Shown here: positions 34,964-44,190 of the stretch, piece after piece
Layout: every line of letters begins with the position of its first letter
How positions within the stretch are numbered: position 1 is the first letter of the stretch
From: ANME-2 cluster archaeon
Lineage (GTDB): Archaea; Halobacteriota; Methanosarcinia; Methanosarcinales; Methanocomedenaceae
Reading direction: 5' to 3'
NCBI GenBank assembly: GCA_019429385.1
Contig: JAHYIS010000010.1
Coordinates: 1 to 64,000 of the forward strand
DNA: 64,000 nt
Made by a program: the position numbers and the translations under genes
The notes under the pieces: generated by a model
What the model was told of the DNA's origin: nothing
What the model saw: the letters and a program-made list of their open reading frames with translations, nothing else
Databases searched by the model: none

Positions 34964-36733
34964 TTATGGTGGTCTCAACACTATAGGTGACATGCGGTCA
35001 GGGTCAACCAGTACATCAACCACTGCCGGTTTATCTGAATTGAAAGCTTTTTCAAGTGCCTCATCCAGTTCTTCAGGGTTCTCTACCCGGTACCCTTCAC
35101 CGCCACAGGATACGGCAAATGCAGCAAAGTCAGGGTTCATGAACCGGGTACCATATTCCGGATACCCGTGCATATCCTGTTCTTTCTTGATATTCTTGAG
35201 TTTGCCGTCATTGAACACAATCACTTTTACCGGCAGGTCGTTCTGGACCGCCGTCGTAAAGTCTGCCATTACCATGGCAAAACCGCCATCCCCGGTAATG
35301 CATATCACCTGGCGCCCGGGATATTCCAGTTGGGCCGCAAGGGAAGCGGGAAATGCGAATCCCATACTTGCCATGTTGGATGACATCAGGGTCTTCTCAC
35401 CGGTACACTGGTATTTCCTGTAGAACCAATAGGTGTGGTCACCGACATCCACGCAGATATATGCATCCCTGTCTGCATGTAGCTTCACGGATTGCACAAC
35501 AAAACCAGGATTGATGGGGGTACTCATGTCCTTGGACTCATCCAGTATCGTTTCCTGGTAGTCACGTTTGATACGGTCTATCGTTTTGAAATATTCGGGG
35601 TCCCGTACTTTCGGTGTCACCCTTTTTGTCAGTTCATGGACCGTATATATTGCATCCCCGACCAATCCTGCATCAACCGGAAAACTCCGGCCCACCCTTG
35701 CGGCATTGATGTCCACCTGGATAATAGGTACATCCGGCACCAGGTTGCGCTGCCTGAAACCTGAACCCAGGACAATGAACAGGTCGCCTTCCCTGGCAGC
35801 CTGCGCCGCATACGGCGTGCCAATAGAACCCAGTACTCCCATAGCAAGGGGATGGTCTTCAGGGATCTCACCTTTGGCCCGGGATGTCGTGAGAATGGGA
35901 GCCTGTATCTTTTCTGCCAGGGCTATCACTTCATTCCCTCCTTCCCTGGTCCCCCATCCCGCAAAAACTATGGGGTGTACGCTGGTATTGATGGCTTCCA
36001 CAGCCTTCTGGATATCCTGCTCCAGGGGCAGGGTCTTCGGGCTGAACACGTGCTTGCCAGGTTGCCAGATGGTGTCATCAAGCGCCATCCCGAGCACATC
36101 TGTAGGAAGGCTGAGGTGGGCCGTTCCGCGTCTGGCATAGGCATGCTTGATAGCAAGGGTGGTCAGCCTGATGGTCTGGCCCGGAGATGCGATGGTCTCG
36201 TTGAACACGCTAAAAGGGGCGAATAGTTCTATTTCGTCTATCTCCTGGAGATACTCGCTGCCGAGATACGGCAGGGGAACCTGCCCGGTGAGTGCAAGTA
36301 CGGGTGCTCCGTCTGCGGTGGCGTCTACCAGTCCGGTGATGAGGTTCGTGGTACCAGGCCCTGCGATACTGAGGCAGACACCGATATGTCCGGTTATCTT
36401 GGCATGTGCGCATGCCATGAAAGCAGCGGTTTCTTCATGACGGGTAAGGATGAAATCAACATCTTTGCTTTTTCGTATAGCTTCCATGAGGGGAAGGTTG
36501 GATTCCCCCGGAATACCGTAGATATGGATTACACCTGCTGCTGAGAGCTGCTCCACTAACTTATCAGCAACAGTTGTTGTAATCTCTCTGGTAACTCCCC
36601 CATCCTCGGGTACAAAAGCTGACCGGGGGGCTCCGCATAATGGACATACCCAGTCGCCGGGCAGAGCATCAAATCGGGTCCCCTCTTTCTCTTCGTCATA
36701 TACATAATTACATACTGTGCAGCGATATTTCAG
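34964..36733 (-). CDS. Rubredoxin domain fused to a pyruvate oxidase-like TPP enzyme
   Basis: A 589-residue fusion. Residues 1-40 are a short rubredoxin: C5-x2-C8, then C30-x2-C33 in [13 protein letters not shown], with the loop between Cys pairs shortened by about eight residues. Residues ~55-589 are a POX/ALS-type TPP- and FAD-binding enzyme: [29 protein letters not shown] (catalytic Glu), [30 protein letters not shown] and TPP motif [12 protein letters not shown] with FNDG. Closest in feel to pyruvate oxidases rather than acetolactate synthase. There is no ATG/GTG/TTG at the start: CTG 36733 lies after AAAGGGGGA. An acetate-forming pyruvate oxidation passing electrons to rubredoxin is inferred. 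Confidence 0.82.
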   Translation of the reverse strand: MKYRCTVCNYVYDEEKEGTRFDALPGDWVCPLCGAPRSAFVPEDGGVTREITTTVADKLVEQLSAAGVIHIYGIPGESNLPLMEAIRKSKDVDFILTRHEETAAFMACAHAKITGHIGVCLSIAGPGTTNLITGLVDATADGAPVLALTGQVPLPYLGSEYLQEIDEIELFAPFSVFNETIASPGQTIRLTTLAIKHAYARRGTAHLSLPTDVLGMALDDTIWQPGKHVFSPKTLPLEQDIQKAVEAINTSVHPIVFAGWGTREGGNEVIALAEKIQAPILTTSRAKGEIPEDHPLAMGVLGSIGTPYAAQAAREGDLFIVLGSGFRQRNLVPDVPIIQVDINAARVGRSFPVDAGLVGDAIYTVHELTKRVTPKVRDPEYFKTIDRIKRDYQETILDESKDMSTPINPGFVVQSVKLHADRDAYICVDVGDHTYWFYRKYQCTGEKTLMSSNMASMGFAFPASLAAQLEYPGRQVICITGDGGFAMVMADFTTAVQNDLPVKVIVFNDGKLKNIKKEQDMHGYPEYGTRFMNPDFAAFAVSCGGEGYRVENPEELDEALEKAFNSDKPAVVDVLVDPDRMSPIVLRPP

Positions 36734-36836
36734 AACTGCTTCCCCCTTTATACTTCCTGTTCAGTGATGAACGTAAAACGCAATAAGGATTTGTTGATGA
36801 GAAAAAGGAATATTCAATTAAAGAAAAATTATCCAA

Positions 36837-36941
36837 TGGACCGGTCGGGATTTGAACCCGAGGCCTCTACCATTCAGGTTGGACAGCCTGTTCAGCCAAT
36901 CCAAATGCCAAGGTAGCGATCTACCCCTGATCTACCGGCCC
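36837..36941 (-). tRNA. tRNA-Ala(GGC) with a 33-nt intron
   Basis: On the minus strand: acceptor GGGCCGG pairs with CCGGTCC including the G3:U70 pair that marks tRNA-Ala, discriminator A73, D stem GATC/GATC, anticodon stem CTACC/GGTAG with loop TTGGCAT (anticodon GGC), T arm TCGGG TTCAAAT CCCGA. Mature length is 72 nt without CCA. An intron (36873-36905) is inserted after position 37, the canonical archaeal site, to be removed by the splicing endonuclease. Confidence 0.93.
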
Positions 36942-37099
36942 ACATTGGAGTGTTCTGAATATAGCCTATGAGAAATAAACCTTTTGTTTCATCGGGTGTT
37001 TGGTAAGGGAGCCACTGTTCCAAAACTCAATGTCAATAAACCATATGCTTAAATAAGTCGGAAATAATCAATCTAGTAGGAAATAAGTTGATTTGTATG

Positions 37100-37348
37100 A
37101 TGCAAAGAGTGAAAATTAGAAAAAAAGGACAAATTACCATCCCAAGCCGGTTGAGGAGAAAATCGAACCTTGAAGAGGGAAGCGAAGTGTTAATTGAAAC
37201 ACGGGATGATGAAATTATTATACATACCCTTGTCCTTGAACCCATAAAAGAAGGTTTTGGTTTATTTGGAAAAGAAACGCTGGATAGCCAGGAATTAAAG
37301 ACATTTGCAGAAAAATCCCGGATAAAGTCCACTATCAATGACAAATAA
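37100..37348 (+). CDS. AbrB/MazE-type antitoxin
   Basis: An ~82-residue swapped-hairpin AbrB protein: VKIRKKGQITIPSRLRRKSN, then LEEGSEVLIETRDDEIIIHT. It binds DNA and, with the PIN protein whose gene overlaps its 3' end by 11 bases, forms a VapBC-like pair. The C-terminal half (EGFGLFGKETLDSQELKTFA) would wrap the toxin. Several Met codons near the N-terminus (37088, 37097, 37100) make the exact start uncertain. Confidence 0.8.
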   Translation: MQRVKIRKKGQITIPSRLRRKSNLEEGSEVLIETRDDEIIIHTLVLEPIKEGFGLFGKETLDSQELKTFAEKSRIKSTINDK

Positions 37349-37832
37349 TCTATCTGAATTTCAAAATGATAACATTTTCATCGATGCTAACGTATTCATT
37401 TATTTCTTTCGATTACATCCAGAGTACAGTAAAACTTGCCAACAATTCTTTTCCAACCTTCAAAATAAGAAATTCAAAGGATTCACAACCGCTTTTGTGA
37501 TAGAAGAAGTTGTATCTATTTTACTAATACGGTCAATAGCAGATGATTTTGACAAGCATCCAACTAAAATAATCCGAGACAATCCCGAAGTAGTAAGAAA
37601 ATATACGAATAAACTTCATAAGGCTGTTACAATCATATTCAGCATGGGAAATCTTTCGATTCTTGAAACACCAGTTGAATTGTTTTTTTCCATGGTTGAA
37701 AATATGGAATACGGTCTGTTGACACGAGATGCATTATATCTGGCAGTCATGGACCAGAATAATATAAAAAATATAGCAAGTTTTGATTCAGACTTTGACC
37801 GTGTTGACAAAAAAATGAGATGGGGAGTCTAA
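37338..37832 (+). CDS. PIN-domain ribonuclease toxin (VapC-like)
   Basis: A 164-residue PIN protein. Acidic residues are present: Asp in NIFIDANVFIYFF, Glu in AFVIEEVVSIL, Asp in GLLTRDALYLAVM and the C-terminal IASFDSDFDRVD. PIN toxins cleave tRNA or rRNA. Overlaps the AbrB antitoxin gene; convergent with the winged-helix gene, with stops overlapping. Confidence 0.85.
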   Translation: MTNNLSEFQNDNIFIDANVFIYFFRLHPEYSKTCQQFFSNLQNKKFKGFTTAFVIEEVVSILLIRSIADDFDKHPTKIIRDNPEVVRKYTNKLHKAVTIIFSMGNLSILETPVELFFSMVENMEYGLLTRDALYLAVMDQNNIKNIASFDSDFDRVDKKMRWGV

Positions 37833-38419
37833 CCCCTCAACCTCTCTCGCTCCCCAAAAACCTTCTCGATCTCCCCATCCAGCGCACCGGCCTTCTTAAC
37901 ATCCCCCTTCCCGCCAGTCTCCATGATCTTCCGCAGTTCGCGTCGGTAAGGACCCAGCCGCCGCCCGATGCGCACATAATCCTCCTGTGAAAGAGACTTT
38001 TTCCCCTCGAGTTCTTCCTGTGATATCAATTCTATCTGGGCCTTTATCCTGGCAAGCTTCTGGCCGAACTCCCCAGCTGGTTTTTTAGGTACAGCTTTCT
38101 TTTTCTTCGCTACCACCCCGCCCTTTTTCTTTACAGGCTTCTTTCCTTCCAGTACATCAGACAACTCCTGCACCAGGACAGCAGCAGCAGTACCCTGGGA
38201 TGTCAGAACAACCCGCTTTACCCTGTTGTCGCTGCCGTCCTGTTCGAATGTTACCAGACCCAGTTCTTCCAGCTTGGTAAGTATTTTTGTAGTATGCGCA
38301 AACGTCGACTCTATCTCCCTGGATATTACAGAAGCATACGTCTCACCCTCCCTGCTTATGGTAAGCAACACCAAGGCGGGTTTTTGTTGCAGTATCAAGC
38401 TTACTGCATCGTTACCCAT
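37829..38419 (-). CDS. Winged-helix (MarR-type) DNA-binding regulator with a Lys-rich linker
   Basis: A 196-residue protein. N-terminal winged helix (residues ~1-95): KPALVLLTISREGETYASVI, HTTKILTKLEELGLVTFEQD and RVKRVVLTSQG. A Lys/Pro-rich linker (KKPVKKKGGVVAKKKKAVPK) follows, then a helical C-terminal domain. The type is common in Methanosarcinales; targets unknown. TAG stop. Transcribed toward the PIN gene, 13 bases after proC. Confidence 0.75.
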   Translation of the reverse strand: MGNDAVSLILQQKPALVLLTISREGETYASVISREIESTFAHTTKILTKLEELGLVTFEQDGSDNRVKRVVLTSQGTAAAVLVQELSDVLEGKKPVKKKGGVVAKKKKAVPKKPAGEFGQKLARIKAQIELISQEELEGKKSLSQEDYVRIGRRLGPYRRELRKIMETGGKGDVKKAGALDGEIEKVFGERERLRG

Positions 38420-38432
38420 AGTATTCCTCCAC

Positions 38433-39233
38433 CTACTTACCCAGTTCCCGTGAACGCTCGGAAGCCGCTATCACCGCACTCATCACAGCAGCCCTGACCT
38501 TCCTTTTCTCCAGCGCCTCGATACCCCGTATCGTGGTCCCTGCCGGTGAAGTTACCATGTCCTTCAGTTCACCGGGATGTTTGCCTGACTCCAGTACCAT
38601 CCTGGCTGCACCCAGTACGGTCTGGGCCGCCAGGGTCTGTGCTGTCACCCTGTCCAGTCCCTGGTGCACGCCACCATCAGCCAGCGCCTCGATTATCATG
38701 AACACAAATGCAGGTCCACTGCCTGACAAGCCTGTCACTGCATCCATCAGGTGCTCGTCCACAACCACGGTCCTGCCTACTGCTTCCAGTATCTTCCTGG
38801 TGGTTTCCACATCGGTTTTGGTAGCTGCATCTCCCGGACAGATTGCCGAAGCAGCTTCACCAACGGTGGCACAGATATTAGGCATGACCCTGACCACGCG
38901 GGTGCCCCCTGGCAGCTCATTAGCAAGACTTTCAATATTCACTCCCGCAGCAATGGATATGAACAGGTGCTTCTTTATGGCCGATTCCTTGATACCCTGC
39001 AGCACGTACCTGATTATCTGGGGTTTTACTGCAAGGATGACCACATCTGCCTTCTCGATGGTCTGTGCGTTATCACAGGAAACAACTATACCCAGGTCCT
39101 CTCCCAGCATGGCCAGTTTCCGCTCATCGATATCACTGGCACATATCCTGCCCGGTTCAACCAGACCTGCACTGATTATCCCCCGGATCAATGCCTCGCC
39201 CATCTTTCCTGTTCCGATAAAACCTATTGTCAT
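38433..39233 (-). CDS. proC: Pyrroline-5-carboxylate reductase
   Basis: A 266-residue NAD(P)H-dependent enzyme making proline. MTIGFIGTGKMGEALIRGII at the N-terminus (start 39233, after AAGGAT), VILAVKPQ, VRVMPNICATVGEA, and the C-terminal signature VTSPAGTTIRGIEALE. An upstream in-frame ATG at 39260 would add nine residues not found in the family. Confidence 0.95.
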   Translation of the reverse strand: MTIGFIGTGKMGEALIRGIISAGLVEPGRICASDIDERKLAMLGEDLGIVVSCDNAQTIEKADVVILAVKPQIIRYVLQGIKESAIKKHLFISIAAGVNIESLANELPGGTRVVRVMPNICATVGEAASAICPGDAATKTDVETTRKILEAVGRTVVVDEHLMDAVTGLSGSGPAFVFMIIEALADGGVHQGLDRVTAQTLAAQTVLGAARMVLESGKHPGELKDMVTSPAGTTIRGIEALEKRKVRAAVMSAVIAASERSRELGK

Positions 39234-39474
39234 ATCCTTAATCTGAATCATCTCCGTCAATTCGCTCTTCGTTCAGGCACCATGTACGGTATCTATTATA
39301 AATAATAATATCTGTGATATTAATGTCAGTAGATTATCCATGTTATTAATAATATTACTGTTGAAAAATCCTGTACTCTTCCGGAATGGATTGAACACGT
39401 CCGTTCATCAATACTATCGTCAAACATTAGAAAACGTTATTACGACGTAATCTAATTTTCAAGCAGGTGGAATC

Positions 39475-40005
39475 ATGAATGATCTCAGGTCAAAGGTAGA
39501 GGAAGATAGGGGAATAGTAAAGCAGATCGAACTGCTAATTCCGGGTTTCCATGGATATCGAGAGCGAGAGGATATCAGGGCTGCAGATAGTCTGCTGCGG
39601 CAACAGCTTGCAAATAAAATGAAAGAGATCAACAGCATTTTTGAGCAATGCAGGGAAGAGCTTGGCAGGGCAATGGACCTTACGCTTATATCAAATATGG
39701 GTAATATAGTAAAATTTTCCCGGCTCATCGAGAACAGGATACGACATGCAGAACAGGGATATACTGGCATCTCAGCAGACTTTCGCATTGAAGAAGAGGA
39801 ATTGAACACCTTGTACGAATGGGACCTGGCACTGCTGCAGACCATTGATCCAATACATACTATGGCAGGGGAACTTCTCAATTCCATCCTCGTCGATGAT
39901 GGAACTGCATTTCGGAAAATGCGGATTCTCAAGAATACGCTCAATGAATTCAATTCGACCTTGAATAAAAGGATGACAAAGATAGCCGGACTGGAGGTAA
40001 CATAA
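39475..40005 (+). CDS. Unknown helical protein, first gene of the SPFH/zinc-ribbon island
   Basis: A 176-residue, almost entirely helical protein (DLRSKVEEDRGIVKQIELLI, LANKMKEINSIFEQCREELG, FRIEEEELNTLYEWDLALLQ), probably coiled coil; no signal peptide or membrane segment. No family recognised. It ends immediately before the SPFH gene (one stop codon, then ATG), so the two are co-translated. By analogy with other membrane-repair systems it could be an SPFH-associated coiled-coil effector, which is inference. Confidence 0.6.
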   Translation: MNDLRSKVEEDRGIVKQIELLIPGFHGYREREDIRAADSLLRQQLANKMKEINSIFEQCREELGRAMDLTLISNMGNIVKFSRLIENRIRHAEQGYTGISADFRIEEEELNTLYEWDLALLQTIDPIHTMAGELLNSILVDDGTAFRKMRILKNTLNEFNSTLNKRMTKIAGLEVT

Positions 40006-41211
40006 ATGCTATTTGACAAAAAGACACCGACCACAAACGGTTCAGGGAAAAGTATGCTGGGAGCAACCACATTCATGTGGGATGACGCTGCCAAGGGCGA
40101 TAAAGTGATGTTCCGGATACCCAGGAACATTATCTGGAACGACAATGTAGTGGTGAGGGAAGATGAATATGCCGTATTTTTCAGGGACGGAAAAGTGCTC
40201 ACCGTTCTTGATAAGGCAGGAAGGTACGGGCTATCTTCACTTAACATACCTGTACTTACCGAACTCCAGAGAAAGGTCACAGGTACGCAGCCAGTGGCTG
40301 AAGTCTATTATGTCCAGCGCAGGGAACTCAGGGGTAAATTTGGCAGTGCTGAAGCATTCACCTTCAGGGACCAGGATTTCGGCATGATAAGGCTGCGCAT
40401 CTTCGGTCAGTTCGCCTATAAAGTAGTTGACCCGGTGCAGTTCATTACCCAGTTCATCGGTACGAAGGGTTTCAGTGAAAGTGACAATGTGATAAGCTGG
40501 CTGAAAGATGAGGTCATAATGCAGCTCAATGACGCTTTGGGTGAGCTCAAGACCCAGAAACAGCTATCAGCACTGGACCTACCCGCATATCTTGAAGAGA
40601 TAGAGCAAATTCTCCTTTCAAAATTGGAGCCGGATGTTGGAGAATACGGCATCAAGATCATGCGTATTGCAGGTCTTAACATTAATTTCCCTGAAGATGT
40701 CCAGAAATCCATAGACGAGCGTGCCGGTATCGGTGCCCTGGGCCTGACAGACCAGAAACAAAAGGATGCCTACATGGCATTCCAGGCCGGCAAAGCCATG
40801 CGTGATGCTGCAAAGCAGGAAGGAGGTGCTGCCGGAGCAGGTGCCGGAATCGGTGTTGGGATGGGAGCAGGTATGGGTATGGGAATGATGATGGCAAACC
40901 AGATGGCACCTGGCGCCCAGCAGGCACAACAGGCCCAGCAACCGGCTCACCCCCAGCAGGCTGCGCCACCGGGTGGAATCAAATGTCCTTCCTGTGGTAC
41001 TGATGTTCCCACCGGGTCTAAGTTCTGCATCAACTGCGGTGCAAAGATAGGCGGCGGCATGTCGTGTCCAAAATGCAATGCTGAAGTGCCGAAAGGCTCC
41101 AGGTTCTGCCTGAACTGTGGCACAAAAATGGTAACAAGCTGTCCACAGTGCAATGCTGAATTGCAATCAGGTGCTAAATTTTGTCCGGACTGCGGTACAA
41201 AAATAGAGTAG
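40006..41211 (+). CDS. SPFH-domain protein with three C-terminal zinc ribbons
   Basis: A 401-residue member of the COG4260-type SPFH group (also called 'virion core protein'-like). SPFH domain ~30-260: VMFRIPRNIIWNDNVVVRED, DQDFGMIRLRIFGQFAYKVV, LSALDLPAYLEEIEQILLSK. A Gly/Met-rich stretch (~272-305) and a Gln/Pro stretch precede three zinc ribbons: CPSCGTDVPTGSKFCINCG, CPKCNAEVPKGSRFCLNCG, CPQCNAELQSGAKFCPDCG. SPFH proteins form cages on membranes. Central gene of a five-gene island with zinc-ribbon partners. TAG stop. Confidence 0.85.
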   Translation: MLFDKKTPTTNGSGKSMLGATTFMWDDAAKGDKVMFRIPRNIIWNDNVVVREDEYAVFFRDGKVLTVLDKAGRYGLSSLNIPVLTELQRKVTGTQPVAEVYYVQRRELRGKFGSAEAFTFRDQDFGMIRLRIFGQFAYKVVDPVQFITQFIGTKGFSESDNVISWLKDEVIMQLNDALGELKTQKQLSALDLPAYLEEIEQILLSKLEPDVGEYGIKIMRIAGLNINFPEDVQKSIDERAGIGALGLTDQKQKDAYMAFQAGKAMRDAAKQEGGAAGAGAGIGVGMGAGMGMGMMMANQMAPGAQQAQQAQQPAHPQQAAPPGGIKCPSCGTDVPTGSKFCINCGAKIGGGMSCPKCNAEVPKGSRFCLNCGTKMVTSCPQCNAELQSGAKFCPDCGTKIE

Positions 41212-41224
41212 GAACGTGGGTAAA

Positions 41225-41974
41225 ATGGAAGTACAATGTCCCCAGTGCGGTGCCAGCGTAAATGTGATCGAAGGACAGACCTTTTTAACGTGCGAGTACT
41301 GTTCTTCTGCTGTTTATATCGATAAAAGCCAGGTCGTTTTCCACTATATGCTGGAGCCTACTATTGACCAGGCTAATGCCGAAGCGTCCCTGAAACGCTG
41401 GATGGCGGGCAGCAAGACGGTAAAAGGCCTTGACAAACAAGCCCGGATAACCGGAACAGAGTTCATTTATTTCCCGATATGGTATTTCAAGATAAAGCAG
41501 AACGGGGATGAAAAGATCAAGGTGCAGCCCGCTTCTCCTACACCGATACCTGACATCAAGCAACTCTCCATTCCTGCCGGTGACCTGAGGTTCTACAACG
41601 AGAATGACGCCACTAATACCGCAATACAGGAACCGCATGTGCTGTACACGTCTGCCGTCCAGTGGCTTGCCAATGAAGGTGTTGACATTTCCACAGTGAC
41701 CCTGAGCGCGCTGGTACATATCCCGCTCTATATTTTCCAATATAGTTTCAAAGATAATACCTATAGTGCCGCGATTGATGGTTCTTCAAGCAAGGTCATG
41801 GTATCAGAATTCCCTTCCAAATCCGAACTGCCGTATATTATCGTTGGCGGCGGTGCAGCAATATTGTTTTTTTTGGAAGGCATGCTGCTTGGATTTCCTG
41901 AAGTACTGGTGGCATACCTCGGTACTGCATTGATAGTGATCATAGCGGCCGTACTGGTTGCTGAGAAGGTGTAA
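41225..41974 (+). CDS. Zinc-ribbon membrane protein 1 of the SPFH island
   Basis: A 249-residue protein: N-terminal zinc ribbon CPQCGASVNVIEGQTFLTCE then CEYC; a middle domain with FIYFPIWYFKIK (the P-x-W motif shared with the next two genes); two C-terminal helices (YIIVGGGAAILFFLEGMLLG, VAYLGTALIVIIAAVLVAEK). ATG 41225 is preferred; GTG 41216 is an alternative. 13 bases after the SPFH gene. Function unknown. Confidence 0.7.
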   Translation: MEVQCPQCGASVNVIEGQTFLTCEYCSSAVYIDKSQVVFHYMLEPTIDQANAEASLKRWMAGSKTVKGLDKQARITGTEFIYFPIWYFKIKQNGDEKIKVQPASPTPIPDIKQLSIPAGDLRFYNENDATNTAIQEPHVLYTSAVQWLANEGVDISTVTLSALVHIPLYIFQYSFKDNTYSAAIDGSSSKVMVSEFPSKSELPYIIVGGGAAILFFLEGMLLGFPEVLVAYLGTALIVIIAAVLVAEKV

Positions 41975-41976
41975 TA

Positions 41977-43032
41977 ATGACCGAGAACAAACTGGAAGTA
42001 ATTAAAGGGCTCATGTGTCCTGGCTGCGGCGGCACGGTTGAACTTCGGGAAGGGCAAAATGTCCTGAAATGCCCGTATTGCGATACATTGTTGCTGGTGA
42101 TGGGGGACGAGGGTGTTCTCCAGTATCATGTCAGCAGTAAGATAGAACGGGACAGGGTCAAAGATACGGTGAATAAATGGTTCGGCAAGTTGGATAAGGA
42201 CAGGAAGTTGAAAAAACAGGCTGAAATTACTGATATTTTTCTCATCCATATACCTTTCTGGCGGTCGCTGGGCAAGGTCTGCGGCTGGATATTCGGCAAC
42301 AAGATACATCGTGAAACGCATCGTGATAGTAAGGGGAATACCCATACTACTACCAGGAAAGAACCTGTCGAGCGCATGGTGATGCAGGATTATTTATGGA
42401 ACAAAGCAGCATGCGATGTTTCCGAATTCGGGGTGGATGATGTGGATGAATCCGGTATCAGGGGAAATCTTGAACCGTTCGATTTCTATACCGTTGAAAA
42501 GCAGGGAATGGTGTTTGAGCCTACGTTCTCAAGGACCGACTCGATGAAAGAATCTGATGAATGGATGCTCAAAAGAGCCAGGAACAGTGTTGATGTGGAT
42601 GAGGTGATATTCCAGAAACTGAATGTGATCGGCAGGAAACTTTCGGTCGTGTATTATCCGCTCTGGGTCCTGAGGTACCGGTTCAGGGACCGCAATTACC
42701 AGGTCGTTGTGGACGGGCTGCATGGTAAATTACTCTACGGCAGGGCACCGGGCAGTACTTTTTACCGGGTAAGCATGTTCATTGGCAGCCTGATGATAGG
42801 GAACCTGGTCCTGACTACCTCTGCCAGGCAATATTTCAGTTCCAGTTCCAGTGATGTGTTTATCGTGGGGGCCATTGCAGGGGCCGCGTTGATACTGTTC
42901 GGTTTTTATAAATTCAGGTATGGTGGCGAAGTTATAGAAGGTGGAAGATCGAAAATGAAGGGCGAAGATATCAAGGAAACCATGAATTCATTGATGAACG
43001 GGGATATTGACAAATTCCTGGGGGTGAGGTAA
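41977..43032 (+). CDS. Zinc-ribbon membrane protein 2 of the SPFH island
   Basis: A 351-residue protein with the same plan as protein 1: zinc ribbon CPGCGGTVELREGQNVLKCP-YCD, then FLIHIPFWRSLG, a basic Arg/His-rich middle (residues ~107-130), a second aromatic strand VVYYPLWVLRYRFR, and two helices (MFIGSLMIGNLVLTT, VFIVGAIAGAALILFGFYKF). The stop overlaps the ATG of the next gene. It looks like a paralogue of protein 1 extended by one extra beta domain. Confidence 0.7.
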   Translation: MTENKLEVIKGLMCPGCGGTVELREGQNVLKCPYCDTLLLVMGDEGVLQYHVSSKIERDRVKDTVNKWFGKLDKDRKLKKQAEITDIFLIHIPFWRSLGKVCGWIFGNKIHRETHRDSKGNTHTTTRKEPVERMVMQDYLWNKAACDVSEFGVDDVDESGIRGNLEPFDFYTVEKQGMVFEPTFSRTDSMKESDEWMLKRARNSVDVDEVIFQKLNVIGRKLSVVYYPLWVLRYRFRDRNYQVVVDGLHGKLLYGRAPGSTFYRVSMFIGSLMIGNLVLTTSARQYFSSSSSDVFIVGAIAGAALILFGFYKFRYGGEVIEGGRSKMKGEDIKETMNSLMNGDIDKFLGVR

Positions 43033-43670
43033 TGGCACAACGTTCAGGTTTACGATTGGTGGCATTGAAATGTGAAAAGTGCGGCTCGCTTCTGGATGCT
43101 GACCAACATGATGTGGTGTATTACTGCAACAACTGTGATACAGGGTATGAGATCATCAATGAAAAAGACGAGCTTGTACCGATTGAGGTCGAATTTGCCA
43201 TTCCTGAGAACAAAAGGGGTTCAGAGATATTCTATTACCCGTTCTGGGTATTTGATTCAGATATAGAAATCACGTCCAGGGAAGCCAGTGGTACTGCTGG
43301 CAGTTTAGGGAAATTTATTAAGAAGAACCTGGGAATGGAAGGGGAAGCAAAACCTGTGGAAAAATTCTTTGTACCTGCATTCGATACCTCTATGGAAAAT
43401 GTTAAGATGCTGGGACTTGAATTTACCCAAAAACAGCCGGATTATGACACTATTAAGAAGGATAAGCTCAGGGGATGTATCTATTCCAGGGAAGATGCTG
43501 AAAAAATAGCTGATTTTATTTTCTTAAGCATGGAAGCGGAGAGGGCAGATATGCTCAAGCATATTTCATACTCGCTGGGGTTATCATCCCCAAAAATAGT
43601 AGGGATTCCCTTCTACAAAGACGAACGTTTGGGTCTGGTAGATGGAATCATTGGTATTGAAGTGCGCTGA
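43032..43670 (+). CDS. Zinc-ribbon protein 3 of the SPFH island
   Basis: A 212-residue soluble relative of the two preceding proteins: zinc ribbon CEKCGSLLDADQHDVVYYCN-NCD, then EIFYYPFWVFDSDIEITSRE. No membrane helices. The C-terminal half (KADMLKHISYSLGLSSPKIV-like) is helical and ends in a short strand. ATG overlaps the previous stop. Perhaps a cytosolic subunit of a complex formed by proteins 1 and 2. Confidence 0.7.
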   Translation: MAQRSGLRLVALKCEKCGSLLDADQHDVVYYCNNCDTGYEIINEKDELVPIEVEFAIPENKRGSEIFYYPFWVFDSDIEITSREASGTAGSLGKFIKKNLGMEGEAKPVEKFFVPAFDTSMENVKMLGLEFTQKQPDYDTIKKDKLRGCIYSREDAEKIADFIFLSMEAERADMLKHISYSLGLSSPKIVGIPFYKDERLGLVDGIIGIEVR

Positions 43671-44024
43671 TCAGGACCCGAGTTTCATGATGGCTTCTGC
43701 CAGGTCCCCGCCGGTTTCCTTGAGGGCTGCCTTTGCTTCATCTATGGTCTTTCCGGTCTGCTCGGCAACCAGCGCCACATCTTCATCAGGTATGGGGGTT
43801 TCCCTTGGTACTTCATGGGGGGTGCCTATTATCTGGTAGGTTGTCATACCGGGGGCAGCCACCTTTGTCACGTTGGCGTCATCAAAAATAATATCTGTAT
43901 TCGCGGTCCTGATTATGACCTGTTCCACATCAGCTATCTCATCGGATTTTATCCCCATCTGTTTCATCATCTGGTTCATGGCACGGGGATTCATACCGCC
44001 CATTCCTGCTGGTCTTTTTGCCAT
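43671..44024 (-). CDS. nac: Nascent polypeptide-associated complex protein (archaeal NAC)
   Basis: A 117-residue homodimeric NAC. Domains: a Met/Gly-rich N-terminus (MAKRPAGMGGMNPRAMNQMM), the NAC beta domain (VEQVIIRTANTDIIFDDANV) and a C-terminal UBA domain (DVALVAEQTGKTIDEAKAAL). It binds ribosomes and emerging nascent chains. ATG 44024 follows GGTGA. Confidence 0.95.
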   Translation of the reverse strand: MAKRPAGMGGMNPRAMNQMMKQMGIKSDEIADVEQVIIRTANTDIIFDDANVTKVAAPGMTTYQIIGTPHEVPRETPIPDEDVALVAEQTGKTIDEAKAALKETGGDLAEAIMKLGS

Positions 44025-44190
44025 ATTGTTTTCACCTGGTGTGTAGATATACACTACAATATTAAAACATTATTCTCAATGGGAGAAAAAGTGACTTTTT
44101 CTGAAAACGGAACTGTTTTTCATTACCGTCAACTTCGATACGGATATTATCCAAAACTTAAATAATGATATACCCTGTTAATTTCATAGA

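Noticed and set aside
40618-41166. 182-aa minus-strand ORF inside the SPFH gene
   Set aside because: A shadow of the repetitive zinc-ribbon and Gln/Pro coding sequence on the plus strand.
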